The position numbers and the translations under genes are program-made. DNA of 55,469 nucleotides from an uncultured Alphaproteobacteria bacterium (GTDB lineage Bacteria > Pseudomonadota > Alphaproteobacteria > HIMB59 > GCA-002718135): NCBI GenBank assembly GCA_902605135.1, contig CACLBK010000004.1, positions 1-55,469 on the forward strand. The letters are read 5' to 3'. The number at the start of each line of letters is the position of its first letter. Positions within the stretch are counted from its first letter, which is position 1. Below the pieces are notes generated by a model that did no database searches, had not been told where the DNA came from, and saw nothing but the letters and a program-made list of their open reading frames with translations. This document shows, piece after piece, positions 43,989 to 52,910 of the stretch.

Positions 43989-44753
43989 ATGGAAAAACCA
44001 ATAGTTATTTATACAGACCACATAATGAACAAAACATTATGTTATAATTTTGCTAAAGGTTCTGAGTCATTGTTATGTCATGCTAATAAGTTTATGGAAT
44101 ACGATAGAACGATAGCAACATATGGTGTTTTAAGAGGAACTCTTGAAATAATAAATAAAGTTAAAAACTACTACTACATAGACCACGGTTATTTTAATCA
44201 ATCAAAAAGATCTTTTGAAGATAATCGAACCAATGTGATTAATTTAGATGGTTATTTTAGAATTGTTTATAATAATTTTATCCACAACGGTACTGGCAAT
44301 TATCCTGATGATAGACTAAAAAAACTAAATCTTGATATATTAGATCAAAAAAAATCTGGAGATTTTATTATTATATCTGAACCATCTGTGGTTATGAAAA
44401 AAGTTTATAATGTCCCTCGATGGACAGAAGACACTATTAAATTGGTAAATAAATATACTGATAGAAAAGTAATTATACACAATAAGTTTTCTAAAGAGCC
44501 TTTGGATTTTTTACTTAAAAATGCATGGGCGTTTGTAAGCTTGCAATCTACAGCTGGTTTTAAAGCTATGCAAAAGGGTGTACCAGCATTTTTTACTGAT
44601 TATTTTTTAAAAAATATTGGTGAAATTAAGGATATTGAAAATCCAATAATAAATTATAATATTTTTAATAATTTAGCTTATGGTCAATGGACACTTAATG
44701 AAATTGAATCTGGAGAAGCCTGGGAGAATATAGTTAAATCATTTTTAAATTAA
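43989..44753 (+). CDS. Capsular polysaccharide biosynthesis-like protein (GT-B-like)
   Basis: A 254 aa cytosolic protein. Its blocks match a family I associate with capsule or LPS synthesis genes of marine bacteria: TIATYGVLRGTLEII, NYYYIDHGYF, GDFIIISEPS, then VIIHNKFSKEPLDFLLKNAW and VSLQSTAGFKAMQKGVPAFF, a GT-B-like sugar-nucleotide-site pattern, ending with NLAYGQWTLNEIESGEAWENI. Function beyond surface polysaccharide assembly is not known. It is a lone plus-strand gene, convergent with the 2OG-oxygenase gene. Confidence 0.6.
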   Translation: MEKPIVIYTDHIMNKTLCYNFAKGSESLLCHANKFMEYDRTIATYGVLRGTLEIINKVKNYYYIDHGYFNQSKRSFEDNRTNVINLDGYFRIVYNNFIHNGTGNYPDDRLKKLNLDILDQKKSGDFIIISEPSVVMKKVYNVPRWTEDTIKLVNKYTDRKVIIHNKFSKEPLDFLLKNAWAFVSLQSTAGFKAMQKGVPAFFTDYFLKNIGEIKDIENPIINYNIFNNLAYGQWTLNEIESGEAWENIVKSFLN

Positions 44754-44766
44754 TATTTTTTTTAAC

Positions 44767-45369
44767 TCAAATACTAATTGTAATATTAAAACTTATGACT
44801 ATTCTCTCTTCATTAGATTTATTTTCGTTTACAGAATGATCAACATAACTTGGAAACAAAACTAAAGCTCCTTCTTTTGGGCTTATCCCATTAACCTGAG
44901 CATTAAGTAAATTTGAACTTCTAGCTTTAGGGTAAGAGTAAACGGGAGCAGGTCTTGGATCATAAAATACAATTTCACCACAATTTACTGGCGCTCTTAC
45001 ATAATAGGCACCACTTATAGTACTATTTCCATGCTGATGTCTTAAGTTTGTCGAACCTCCTTTATTTATAATTGCCCACATATTACTTATTTTTATCTTC
45101 TGCTTTTCTTTTTCCCAATTCATATCAGTCATGACTTGTTCTATAGATGGTGAAATAAAGCTAATAAAACTTTGAGGTTCATTTTGTTTAAGATTAAAAT
45201 CTTTTGAATGCCAACCTTTAACATTACTTTTATTAATTCCTTTTTGATCCTCAACCTGTTCAGCTTTTATAAATGAATACATTTCTTCATTAATTTTATT
45301 ATAATTATCTAAACTGAAGGTCCAAATGGGAGTTGGAAAAAGTAAATTTGGTTTATTCATATTATACAC
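44767..45369 (-). CDS. 2-oxoglutarate/Fe(II)-dependent oxygenase-like protein (TIGR02466 type)
   Basis: A 200 aa jelly-roll oxygenase. The opening LLFPTPIWTFSLDNYNKIN is characteristic of the group I know as TIGR02466. The iron site is suggested by LRHQHGNSTISGAYYV (first His) and LVLFPSYVDHSVNENKS (distal His), and the 2-oxoglutarate-binding Arg by ERIVISFNI. Such proteins are frequent in marine bacteria and their phages; the substrate is unknown. It lies downstream of the purH end and a 50-codon frame on the same strand. Confidence 0.82.
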   Translation of the reverse strand: MYNMNKPNLLFPTPIWTFSLDNYNKINEEMYSFIKAEQVEDQKGINKSNVKGWHSKDFNLKQNEPQSFISFISPSIEQVMTDMNWEKEKQKIKISNMWAIINKGGSTNLRHQHGNSTISGAYYVRAPVNCGEIVFYDPRPAPVYSYPKARSSNLLNAQVNGISPKEGALVLFPSYVDHSVNENKSNEERIVISFNITISI

Positions 45370-45433
45370 CTATATTATATTATTAATTCAGTAAACATAT
45401 CTAGCAATATTTTAAAAATATAATATTTTTAAA

Positions 45434-45586
45434 TTAATTTTTTAAATTAAAATATTTTTTAATAATATTTACAGTTTTTATAATTCTTATATGATGTTGC
45501 TTAAAATTTTTTCTACCAGAGGCAATTTTTGGATAATTTTCCAGTAGAATTTTCAAATAATTAGGAAGTTTAGTTTTATTTTTCAA
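45434..45586 (-). CDS. Possible 50-aa protein coupled to purH
   Basis: Not in the ORF track. A TTG at 45586 overlaps the TGA of the purH C-terminal frame (ATTGA) and opens a 50-codon frame, MKNKTKLPNYLKILLENYPK and onward, ending in TAA at 45434. The sequence is basic and helical in character, with IASGRKNFKQHHIRII in the middle. The stop/start overlap is typical of coupled genes in this window. It could also be a random frame or a gene scrap at the island border. Confidence 0.3.
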   Translation of the reverse strand: MKNKTKLPNYLKILLENYPKIASGRKNFKQHHIRIIKTVNIIKKYFNLKN

Positions 45587-46500
45587 TGTTTAAATAGTCT
45601 ATTTTTAATAAAGTATAATGATATTTGATTTCTATTAGAAAAAGAAATTATTTTTTTATCATTAATTGATCCACTTGGTTGGGCTAATGCACTACACCCA
45701 CGTCTTTTTAACAAACGGATACTATCAGTAAATGGAAAAAAACCATCAGAGGCACAAACAAAATAATTATTTATAAAATATTTATTCATATTCTTTATAG
45801 CAACTTTTAGTGCATCAACTCTATTTGTATTTCCATGACCCAAACCAAGTGTTTGTTTATTCCTACTTAAAACAATTGCATTCGACTTTAAATGTTTCGC
45901 AACTTTTAATGAAAAAATTAAATCATTAACTAATTTTAACGAGACTTTTTTACCTGATTGTAGTTCAAGAAATTTTTTGTTTATTTTTTCTAAATCTACT
46001 GTTTGATAAAGATCACCAAAAAGGGTTGATCTATGTTCTATGATTTGTTTTCTTAATTTTGGTAACTTTAGAATAATTAAACTTTTCTTTTTTTTTAAAA
46101 TAGTTAATGCATTTTTATCGAAACTTGGAGCTACTATCATTTCAAAAAAATGTTCAGATATATATTTAGCTAATTTAAAGTTTACTTTTCTGTTTAATAA
46201 AACTATTCCTCCAAAAGCACTTATAGGATCACTTTTATATGATTTAAGAAAAGCAGATCTAATATTTTTATCTGATGCTACTCCACAGGGATTAGTATGT
46301 TTGATAATTATCGAGGTAGGATCCTGAAATTCAGCTAAACATTTTAAACCACTATCCAGATCAATTAAATTATTGTAACTAATTTCCTTGCCACTTATCT
46401 GATAGCTAAAAACAGATTTTTGAGAATTTTCAATCAGATATGCATTTTGATTAGGGTTTTCACCATACCTTAATTTCATTCTTATATCTTTATTTTTCAT
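45583..46500 (-). CDS. purH: PurH C-terminal part: AICAR formyltransferase domain (split purH)
   Basis: This 305 aa frame covers the AICAR transformylase domain, which formylates AICAR with 10-formyl-THF. Family blocks are KLRYGENPNQNAY, IIKHTNPCGVA with the catalytic Lys-His, SDPISAFGGIVLLN, ASDGFFPFTDSI, and an end like the usual RHFRH (NRLFKH). Two normally invariant blocks differ: GHGNTNRVDAL for GAGQMSRVDS and AQPSGSIND for IQPGGSIRD. It begins 11 nt inside the IMP-cyclohydrolase frame; removing one A from an A5 run at the junction would restore one continuous PurH. It is a broken or naturally split gene. Confidence 0.88.
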   Translation of the reverse strand: MKNKDIRMKLRYGENPNQNAYLIENSQKSVFSYQISGKEISYNNLIDLDSGLKCLAEFQDPTSIIIKHTNPCGVASDKNIRSAFLKSYKSDPISAFGGIVLLNRKVNFKLAKYISEHFFEMIVAPSFDKNALTILKKKKSLIILKLPKLRKQIIEHRSTLFGDLYQTVDLEKINKKFLELQSGKKVSLKLVNDLIFSLKVAKHLKSNAIVLSRNKQTLGLGHGNTNRVDALKVAIKNMNKYFINNYFVCASDGFFPFTDSIRLLKRRGCSALAQPSGSINDKKIISFSNRNQISLYFIKNRLFKH

Positions 46501-47086
46501 TTAACCATTTTGAAATAGAATTGTCATATTTTGAAATTTCCTTATAACTTTTTTGGGCCATTTTTTTTCTAAATTCAATATCAGTGATGCCATTATTTTT
46601 ATTTAAATTTTTTATTAATTTTTTATAATCAGTCTGATCCATTATTGGGGTAATATATTTAAAATTTTTGCCAGCAGCTCTTAACAAACTTGGTCCACCA
46701 ATATCAATCATTTCTATAATATTATCATTATTTTTTTTTAAAGATTTTTCAAATGGGTATAAATTCACAACAACAATATCGATTACTGGCATTTTTAATG
46801 TCTTAAATTGTTTTAAATGTAATTTATTATCTCTAACGAAAAGTAATGAACTATAAATCAATGGATTTAGTGTTTTAACTCTCCCATCAAACATTTCCTT
46901 ATATTTTGTTAACCTAGAAATATCTTTACATGGAAAACCCATGCTTCTTATTTTCTTACCTGTTGAGCCACTTGATATAAAATTATAATTGAATTTATTC
47001 AAATTTTCACAAAGATACTTTAAATTCTTTTTGTCAAATACTGATATTAATGCATATTTTCTTTTTAGATTTTTTCTAACGACCAT
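46490..47086 (-). CDS. purH: PurH N-terminal part: IMP cyclohydrolase domain (split purH)
   Basis: This 198 aa frame is the IMP cyclohydrolase (MGS-like) domain, which closes FAICAR to IMP, the last purine step. Blocks are ALISVFDKKNLKYL, FISSGSTGKKIRSMG, MFDGRVKTLNPLIY, VVNLYPFEKSL and IDIGGPSLLRAAGKNF. It ends in TAA at 46490, exactly where normal PurH continues into the transformylase domain. It overlaps the heparinase-like gene by 22 nt. The rsmB-heparinase-purH order is conserved in alphaproteobacteria, so this is the native purH locus rather than an imported copy. Confidence 0.9.
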   Translation of the reverse strand: MVVRKNLKRKYALISVFDKKNLKYLCENLNKFNYNFISSGSTGKKIRSMGFPCKDISRLTKYKEMFDGRVKTLNPLIYSSLLFVRDNKLHLKQFKTLKMPVIDIVVVNLYPFEKSLKKNNDNIIEMIDIGGPSLLRAAGKNFKYITPIMDQTDYKKLIKNLNKNNGITDIEFRKKMAQKSYKEISKYDNSISKWLNEK

Positions 47087-48597
47087 TTTTTTATAGTTTT
47101 TTTGTCTGATAATATACCCTTAATTACTATTTGTTTAGTAAGTTTGGTAATATTATTATCAACTAAAACACTATCCTCTATTATTAATTCTGCATCACAT
47201 TTAAATAACCAGATATTATTTAATTTAGTCTTCAAAATTATATTTCTTTTGTTATTTGTAAAATTAAGAACCATTTCATCTGCTAGGTGAAATCTAATAT
47301 GGTAGATTAATCTATTTTTGTTTTCTTTGAATGAAATAAAACTATCTTCACCTTTTATAATATTTGTTTTTTTACTTATTATTAATTTTCTTTTAATTAT
47401 TTTATTAAATTTTTTTAAATATCCATTATGTGAACCTTCTAATACCTCTTCTTCAGAGTTTATTTCTTTTCTAAAAGCCACTGACTGAGGAAAACGAATA
47501 TGAGGATTACCTTCTTTTATCTCGCTAATATTAGTGTTTTGTAAAACTATAGTTGAGTGAGCTGCACTATATTTTAAGTATTCTGGATTTTTACCAAAAC
47601 TTTCTGAAGCACCACAATTAGTAAATATTTTTTCATTAAAACCACTTAACTCGATGGACAGAGTTCCAGCACTTAAATTAGAACTTATTATATCCTTATT
47701 TGGTTGAACTATATCAAAAAAAATTTTTTTACTCTTATCAGAATAAAAAGCTATGCCATTGTCTACATTTATAAATTCTCTTTTTTTTAAATATCTTTCT
47801 TTATTAAGTAAATTGTAGATATTTTTTGTATAAATATTATTTGATCCATTAAATAATGGTATAGTTCCATCATAATGAAAGTATTCATTTAATATTGATG
47901 TCATTTTTAAAATAATTTCATCAAATACATAATTTTTTTTTGATTTAAAAAATAATAAAATATTTTTTGCTTCATTAAGATTATTTATAAATTTAGAATG
48001 TTCTAATATATTGTAGCTTTTGTGCATTCCCAATTTATCTATTTGTTTTTCAACAATAAATTTAATATAATTGATTTTATGTTCATTAATTTTTTTTGTT
48101 ATCAAACAAGACAATAAATATGCAATAAAATCAAATGAAGTTAATTGATTTATTTTTTTATTATTAAAATCAAATATAACTCTTTGAATGTGAAAAAAAA
48201 TAATTGCGTCTAACTTATTTTTATCATTTATTTTTGACGAAGAGTTTATGTATTCATAATTATACAAAAGGTTTATTAATCTTTTAGACTGTAAATCTTC
48301 TAACCAAGGAAAGCCTAGCTTATTTTTATATATTTGGTACCAACCAAATATAGCATCCTTAGATAATTTAATTCCAATTTTACCACCAAGCTTATTAGAA
48401 AAATTCAAAAAATCAAATGTATGAATATTTTTATTTTTGCTAATATAAAATTTTTTTTTAAAAATAAATAGTTTTACTTGTTTATAGTTTGTAAAATCAA
48501 TTTGTTTAAAATTAAGTTCTAAAAAAGATAAATTTTTTTTAGATTTTAATCTTGAAAGTATAAATACAAAAAATACTTTTTTAAATAGAGTAATCAT
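47065..48597 (-). CDS. Heparinase II/III family protein
   Basis: A 510 aa protein with the alphaproteobacterial heparinase II/III-like architecture. A helical alpha/alpha-barrel part is followed by the beta-sandwich domain beginning near residue 290, with LSAGTLSIELSGFNEKIFTN, YSAAHSTIVLQN and GSHNGYLKKFNKIIKRKL. Family members are polysaccharide lyases, but this syntenic copy next to rsmB and purH has no proven substrate. No signal peptide is obvious: the N-terminus is basic with only a short hydrophobic run (FVFILSRL). It overlaps rsmB by 4 nt and purH by 22 nt. Confidence 0.85.
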   Translation of the reverse strand: MITLFKKVFFVFILSRLKSKKNLSFLELNFKQIDFTNYKQVKLFIFKKKFYISKNKNIHTFDFLNFSNKLGGKIGIKLSKDAIFGWYQIYKNKLGFPWLEDLQSKRLINLLYNYEYINSSSKINDKNKLDAIIFFHIQRVIFDFNNKKINQLTSFDFIAYLLSCLITKKINEHKINYIKFIVEKQIDKLGMHKSYNILEHSKFINNLNEAKNILLFFKSKKNYVFDEIILKMTSILNEYFHYDGTIPLFNGSNNIYTKNIYNLLNKERYLKKREFINVDNGIAFYSDKSKKIFFDIVQPNKDIISSNLSAGTLSIELSGFNEKIFTNCGASESFGKNPEYLKYSAAHSTIVLQNTNISEIKEGNPHIRFPQSVAFRKEINSEEEVLEGSHNGYLKKFNKIIKRKLIISKKTNIIKGEDSFISFKENKNRLIYHIRFHLADEMVLNFTNNKRNIILKTKLNNIWLFKCDAELIIEDSVLVDNNITKLTKQIVIKGILSDKKTIKKWSLEKI

Positions 48598-49862
48598 TTT
48601 ATTCTTTTCAGAAAACTAGCAAAAAAACCATCTATTTGATTTTCATGGATATTATCTGGTAAAGTTAACATAAAATTATCTTTTATTAGTTTTGAATATT
48701 TAATATTATTTTTTTTTAATTTATAATTATAAAGTAAAAAGTTTGAGTTTTTTTTCAGAAACTTATGAATTTGATCAATAGTTTCTACTTTTAGAAAGGA
48801 ACAGGTCATGTAAACTATATACCCATCTTTACTTACTAATCGTGAGGCTTTTTCAAGCATTTTTTCTTGTAAGTTAATGAGTTCAACAAAATCTGGTGGA
48901 TCTTTTTTGAAAAATATCTCAGGATTTTTTCTTATTGTGCCAATAGAAGAACAAGGGGAGTCAATTATAATTGTATCAAACATTTCTTTTTCATCAAATG
49001 TTGTGAAATCTTTATTTAATATTTTATTACTAAAATTTAATCTCTCTAAGTTAATTTTAAGAGTTCGAGATCTTTTTTGGCTTTTATCATTTAAAACAAC
49101 ATTTAAGTTTCTTGAAATTAGTTGAAAAGATTTTCCTCCAGGAGCAGCACAAGCATCTAAAATTTTTTGATTTTTATCTTCAAATTCAAAATTATCTAAA
49201 GGAAGAAAGGAGCTAAAATCTTGTACCCACCAATCACCATCTATAAATGATTTTTTATTTGTAATATCTTTTTTATCTACTAAAAAACCTGATAGTTCTG
49301 AAGTTTTTATCAAGCCGTCTTCAAAACTATTTAATTTTTCATTATTTTTAAAAACGATATGAATATCTGGCTCTTTATAAAAATTATTTAAAAATAATCT
49401 CTTTTCAAACAATGTTAATGTATCAGTCCTTTTTTGAAACCATGATGGTAATTCTTCATATTGAATGTTAATTTTTTTTAGTTCATTTTTATCTTTTGCA
49501 ATTTTTTTTAATGAAGCATTAATTAAACCTGGATACAATTTTAACTTTTTTGCTATTTCTACAGAGCAATTTATTACAGCATATTCTTTAAAATCTAAAA
49601 AAACAATTTGAGTTATTGCACTTATTAACAAAATTCTCTCATGATCTCTTATTTTTTTTTTTATAAATTTATTTATTATTTTTAATGTATGGAAATGTAA
49701 TCTCATCGAATTTAATAAAACATTAAATAAAAGAGAGAGATCTTCTTTTTTCTGTTTATCTAAAATTTTTTTAATAGATGAGTTTTTTAACGTTTTGTTA
49801 AATTTATAAATTGAAAATAAAATATTATGAATGTCAAATCTAATCTTTTCACCTTTAATCAT
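48594..49862 (-). CDS. rsmB: 16S rRNA (cytosine-967-C5)-methyltransferase RsmB
   Basis: RsmB methylates C967 of 16S rRNA. An N-terminal NusB-like RNA-binding domain (about 1-140) is followed by a Rossmann SAM domain. The SAM loop is LDACAAPGGKSFQLI (about 242), the first Cys motif DSPCSSIGTIRKNPEI (about 305) and the catalytic Cys motif VYMTCSFLKVE (about 356). Length 422 aa is normal. It is the first gene of rsmB-heparinase-purH and is divergent from tdk across 70 bp. Confidence 0.94.
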   Translation of the reverse strand: MIKGEKIRFDIHNILFSIYKFNKTLKNSSIKKILDKQKKEDLSLLFNVLLNSMRLHFHTLKIINKFIKKKIRDHERILLISAITQIVFLDFKEYAVINCSVEIAKKLKLYPGLINASLKKIAKDKNELKKINIQYEELPSWFQKRTDTLTLFEKRLFLNNFYKEPDIHIVFKNNEKLNSFEDGLIKTSELSGFLVDKKDITNKKSFIDGDWWVQDFSSFLPLDNFEFEDKNQKILDACAAPGGKSFQLISRNLNVVLNDKSQKRSRTLKINLERLNFSNKILNKDFTTFDEKEMFDTIIIDSPCSSIGTIRKNPEIFFKKDPPDFVELINLQEKMLEKASRLVSKDGYIVYMTCSFLKVETIDQIHKFLKKNSNFLLYNYKLKKNNIKYSKLIKDNFMLTLPDNIHENQIDGFFASFLKRIK

Positions 49863-49932
49863 TATTCTAAATAGTCTATTATTTAATTAAATTAATAATA
49901 TAACAAATAATAAAAATAAAATATATTGAGTT

Positions 49933-50484
49933 ATGCGAGGTAATCTTGAAACAATTGTGGGGGCCATGTTTGCGGGTAAGACAAGTGAATTGTTGAAAAG
50001 AATACTTTGGGCTAAGCATCAAAATAAAAAAATTATTGTCATTAAACCTAGTATAGATAATAGATACTCAAATGAGAAAATTATAACACATAATGATTTA
50101 AGCCATGAATGTTATGCTATGAAAGATTGGCAAACAACACTAAAGAAATTTATATTCAATAAGAGTACAGTTGATATGGTTTTTTTAGATGAAATCCAAT
50201 TTATGGATACCCATGATACACTTAGCAATGTTGAAATTATTTTGAATAGTGGCATAGATGTTGTTTGTGCTGGACTTGATCAAGACTCAAGAGGAAAGCC
50301 ATGGGAAACATCTTCAATGCTTTTAGGATTATCAGATAAAATTGTAAAAATTTATGGTTTTTGTAATGTTTGTGGCATTGAAGCTACTAAAACTTATAGA
50401 AAAACAGAAGGCGGTGAGAGAACCCAGGTAGGGGCAGCAAATATTTATGAGCCTAGGTGCTTAAAGCATTGGGAACCAAGATAG
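49933..50484 (+). CDS. tdk: Thymidine kinase
   Basis: Tdk phosphorylates thymidine to dTMP in salvage. The P-loop VGAMFAGKTSELLKRI is at residues 9-24, the DEIQFMD motif (residues 86-92) contains the catalytic Glu, and the zinc ligands appear as FCNVCG and PRCLKHW. YRKTEGGERTQVGAANIYEPR is the substrate-lasso region. Length 183 aa is normal for type II kinases. Its stop lies three bases from the convergent acsA stop. It signals reliance on external nucleosides. Confidence 0.96.
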   Translation: MRGNLETIVGAMFAGKTSELLKRILWAKHQNKKIIVIKPSIDNRYSNEKIITHNDLSHECYAMKDWQTTLKKFIFNKSTVDMVFLDEIQFMDTHDTLSNVEIILNSGIDVVCAGLDQDSRGKPWETSSMLLGLSDKIVKIYGFCNVCGIEATKTYRKTEGGERTQVGAANIYEPRCLKHWEPR

Positions 50485-50487
50485 ATT

Positions 50488-52410
50488 TTATTTATTCTTT
50501 CTATTTTCAATTAAATTATCTACAACAGAAGGATCTGCCAAAGTGGAAGTATCTCCTAAATTATCAAAATCATTTGATGCTATTTTTCTTAAAATCCTTC
50601 TCATAATTTTTCCAGATCTTGTCTTAGGTAAACCGGCAGTAATATGTATAAAGTCAGGAGAAGCAATAGGACCAATCTTTTCTCTAATTGTCTTTTTTAA
50701 ATCTAAAGTTAAATTTTCTGATCCTTCTATACCAACCTTTAAAGAAACATAACAATATAAGCCATTACCTTTTACATCATGGGGGTATCCTACAACTGCT
50801 GCCTCAGAAACATCTTTATGAGATACAAACGCACTCTCTATTTCAGCTGTACCTAAATTATGTCCAGATACAATGATTACATCATCAACTCTACCTGTAA
50901 TCCAATAATATCCATCTTTATCTCTTTTACAACCATCTCCTGTAAAATATTTACCATCAAATTGAGAAAAATAAGTATCAATAAATCTTTTATGATCACC
51001 ATAAACTGTTCGCATTTGACCAGGCCAAGATCTTTTCATACATAACATACCCTCACACTCACCTTTTAATTCTTTACCTTCCTTATCAACAATACATGGT
51101 TCTATACCAAAGAAAGGTTTTGAAGCAGAGCCTGGTTTCAATTTTATCGCACCAGTTTGAGGTGATATTAAAATTCCTCCAGTTTCAGTTTGCCACCAAG
51201 TATCTACAATTGGGCATTTTGAATTACCTGGTACCTCATAGTACCACTTCCATGCTTCTGGGTTAATTGGTTCTCCAACTGTTCCCAAAAGTTTTAGTGA
51301 TGATCTGTCAGTTTTTGTAACAAAATCGTCACCTTCTCTCATCAAAGCTCTTATAGCAGTAGGAGCTGTGTAAAATATATTTACTTTATGTTTATCAACT
51401 ATTTGCCAAAATCTAGAAAAGTCAGGATAATTTGGGACACCTTCAAACATTAAAGTTGTCGCTCCATTAGAAAGAGGTCCATAAATAATGTAACTATGAC
51501 CAGTTATCCATCCTATGTCAGCAGTGCACCAATATATATCGCCATCATTGTAGTTAAAAATATATTCATGAGTCATTGAAGCATAAACTATGTAACCACC
51601 TGATGTATGCATTACCCCTTTTGGTTTACCTGTTGATCCTGATGTATATAAAATAAATAATGGGTCTTCTGCATTTAAAATTTCTGGTTCACAGAAATCA
51701 TTAACATCTTTAAGAACATCATCATAAAATACATCTCTATTTTTTATTAATTCTATTTCTTTATTTGTTCTTTTAATAATTAAACACTTCTTAACATTAG
51801 GACATGATTCCAATGCTTTATCTGTTGTTAATTTTAAAGGAATAGTTTTACCACCCCTTACTCCTTCATCAGCAGTTACAATATATTCTGATTGACAATC
51901 TTTAATTCTACCAGCTATAGATTCTGCCGAGAAACCTCCAAATATAATTGAGTGTACAGCTCCAATTCTTGCACAAGCTAACATTATATATGCTAACTCG
52001 GGTATCATTGTTAAATATATGGTTACTCTATCACCTTTTTTTACACCAATTTTTTTAAGTGCATTTGCCGCTCTTGATACATTTAACAACAGCTCTTTAT
52101 AAGTTATTTTTTTTGTTTCATTCGGTTCGTCACCCTCCCAAATAATTGCAATTTTATCAGGATTATTTTTAGCATGTCTATCTATACAATTATAAGATAC
52201 ATTTAGATTACCATCTTCAAACCATTTAATGCTTACATCTTCTTTAGAATATTTTACATTTTTGATTTTTGTAAACTTATCAACCCAATCTACCCTTTGC
52301 GCCTGCTCAGCCCAAAATTCATCATTATTTTGAAGAGAATGATCATACATTAAAGAATATTTTTCTTCATTAATTTTTGCATAATCTAGCCACTCTTTTT
52401 TTATTTCCAT
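50488..52410 (-). CDS. acsA: Acetyl-CoA synthetase (AMP-forming)
   Basis: AcsA activates acetate to acetyl-CoA via acetyl-AMP. The A3 core [19 protein letters not shown] (about 257), [25 protein letters not shown] and the hinge [18 protein letters not shown] (about 510) are all canonical. The C-terminal [14 protein letters not shown] holds the catalytic Lys that protein acetylases modify. At 640 aa it is full length. It is a single gene without obvious operon partners. Confidence 0.97.
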   Translation of the reverse strand: MEIKKEWLDYAKINEEKYSLMYDHSLQNNDEFWAEQAQRVDWVDKFTKIKNVKYSKEDVSIKWFEDGNLNVSYNCIDRHAKNNPDKIAIIWEGDEPNETKKITYKELLLNVSRAANALKKIGVKKGDRVTIYLTMIPELAYIMLACARIGAVHSIIFGGFSAESIAGRIKDCQSEYIVTADEGVRGGKTIPLKLTTDKALESCPNVKKCLIIKRTNKEIELIKNRDVFYDDVLKDVNDFCEPEILNAEDPLFILYTSGSTGKPKGVMHTSGGYIVYASMTHEYIFNYNDGDIYWCTADIGWITGHSYIIYGPLSNGATTLMFEGVPNYPDFSRFWQIVDKHKVNIFYTAPTAIRALMREGDDFVTKTDRSSLKLLGTVGEPINPEAWKWYYEVPGNSKCPIVDTWWQTETGGILISPQTGAIKLKPGSASKPFFGIEPCIVDKEGKELKGECEGMLCMKRSWPGQMRTVYGDHKRFIDTYFSQFDGKYFTGDGCKRDKDGYYWITGRVDDVIIVSGHNLGTAEIESAFVSHKDVSEAAVVGYPHDVKGNGLYCYVSLKVGIEGSENLTLDLKKTIREKIGPIASPDFIHITAGLPKTRSGKIMRRILRKIASNDFDNLGDTSTLADPSVVDNLIENRKNK

Positions 52411-52466
52411 ATTAAGAGACTAATTCTAAATTATTTAAATATCAACAAGTAATTATTTTTTTTAAG

Positions 52467-52871
52467 CTAATTTGACATTTTAATTATTATATCCCATTCA
52501 GTTTTTTTTAAAGGCATTACGGAGAGCCTGCTTTGTTTAACAAGAGCAATATCTTTTAACTTATTATTTTCTTTTATTTGATCGAGAGAAACTGGGTTTT
52601 TTAATTTTTTTGTTGCTTTAACATCAACCACAACAAAACGTTCTGTTTTATCAGTAGGATCTGGATAATATTCTTTTACAACCTTAACAATACCAACAAT
52701 ACTTCTTTCTGTTACTGAGTGATAAAAAAAACATAAGTCATTTTTTTTCATTTCTTTCAAATTATTTCTAGCTTGATAATTTCGGACCCCATCCCACATC
52801 GATGTACCTTCTTTAACTTGATTATCCCAAGACCATGCATCAGGTTCAGATTTCAATAACCAATACTTCAT
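52467..52871 (-). CDS. EVE-domain protein
   Basis: A 134 aa EVE (PUA-like) domain, thought to read modified bases in nucleic acids. The start KYWLLKSEPDAWSWDNQV and WDGVRNYQARNNLKEMKKND with LCFFYHS and GIVKVVKEYYPDPTD are classic. Usual length is about 135-150 aa. It lies 39 nt downstream of tsaD on the same strand. The function in most bacteria is unknown. Confidence 0.94.
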   Translation of the reverse strand: MKYWLLKSEPDAWSWDNQVKEGTSMWDGVRNYQARNNLKEMKKNDLCFFYHSVTERSIVGIVKVVKEYYPDPTDKTERFVVVDVKATKKLKNPVSLDQIKENNKLKDIALVKQSRLSVMPLKKTEWDIIIKMSN

Positions 52872-52910
52872 TTTAATATTCTTTAGTTCAAATTTTTTTC
52901 AAAATTAATT

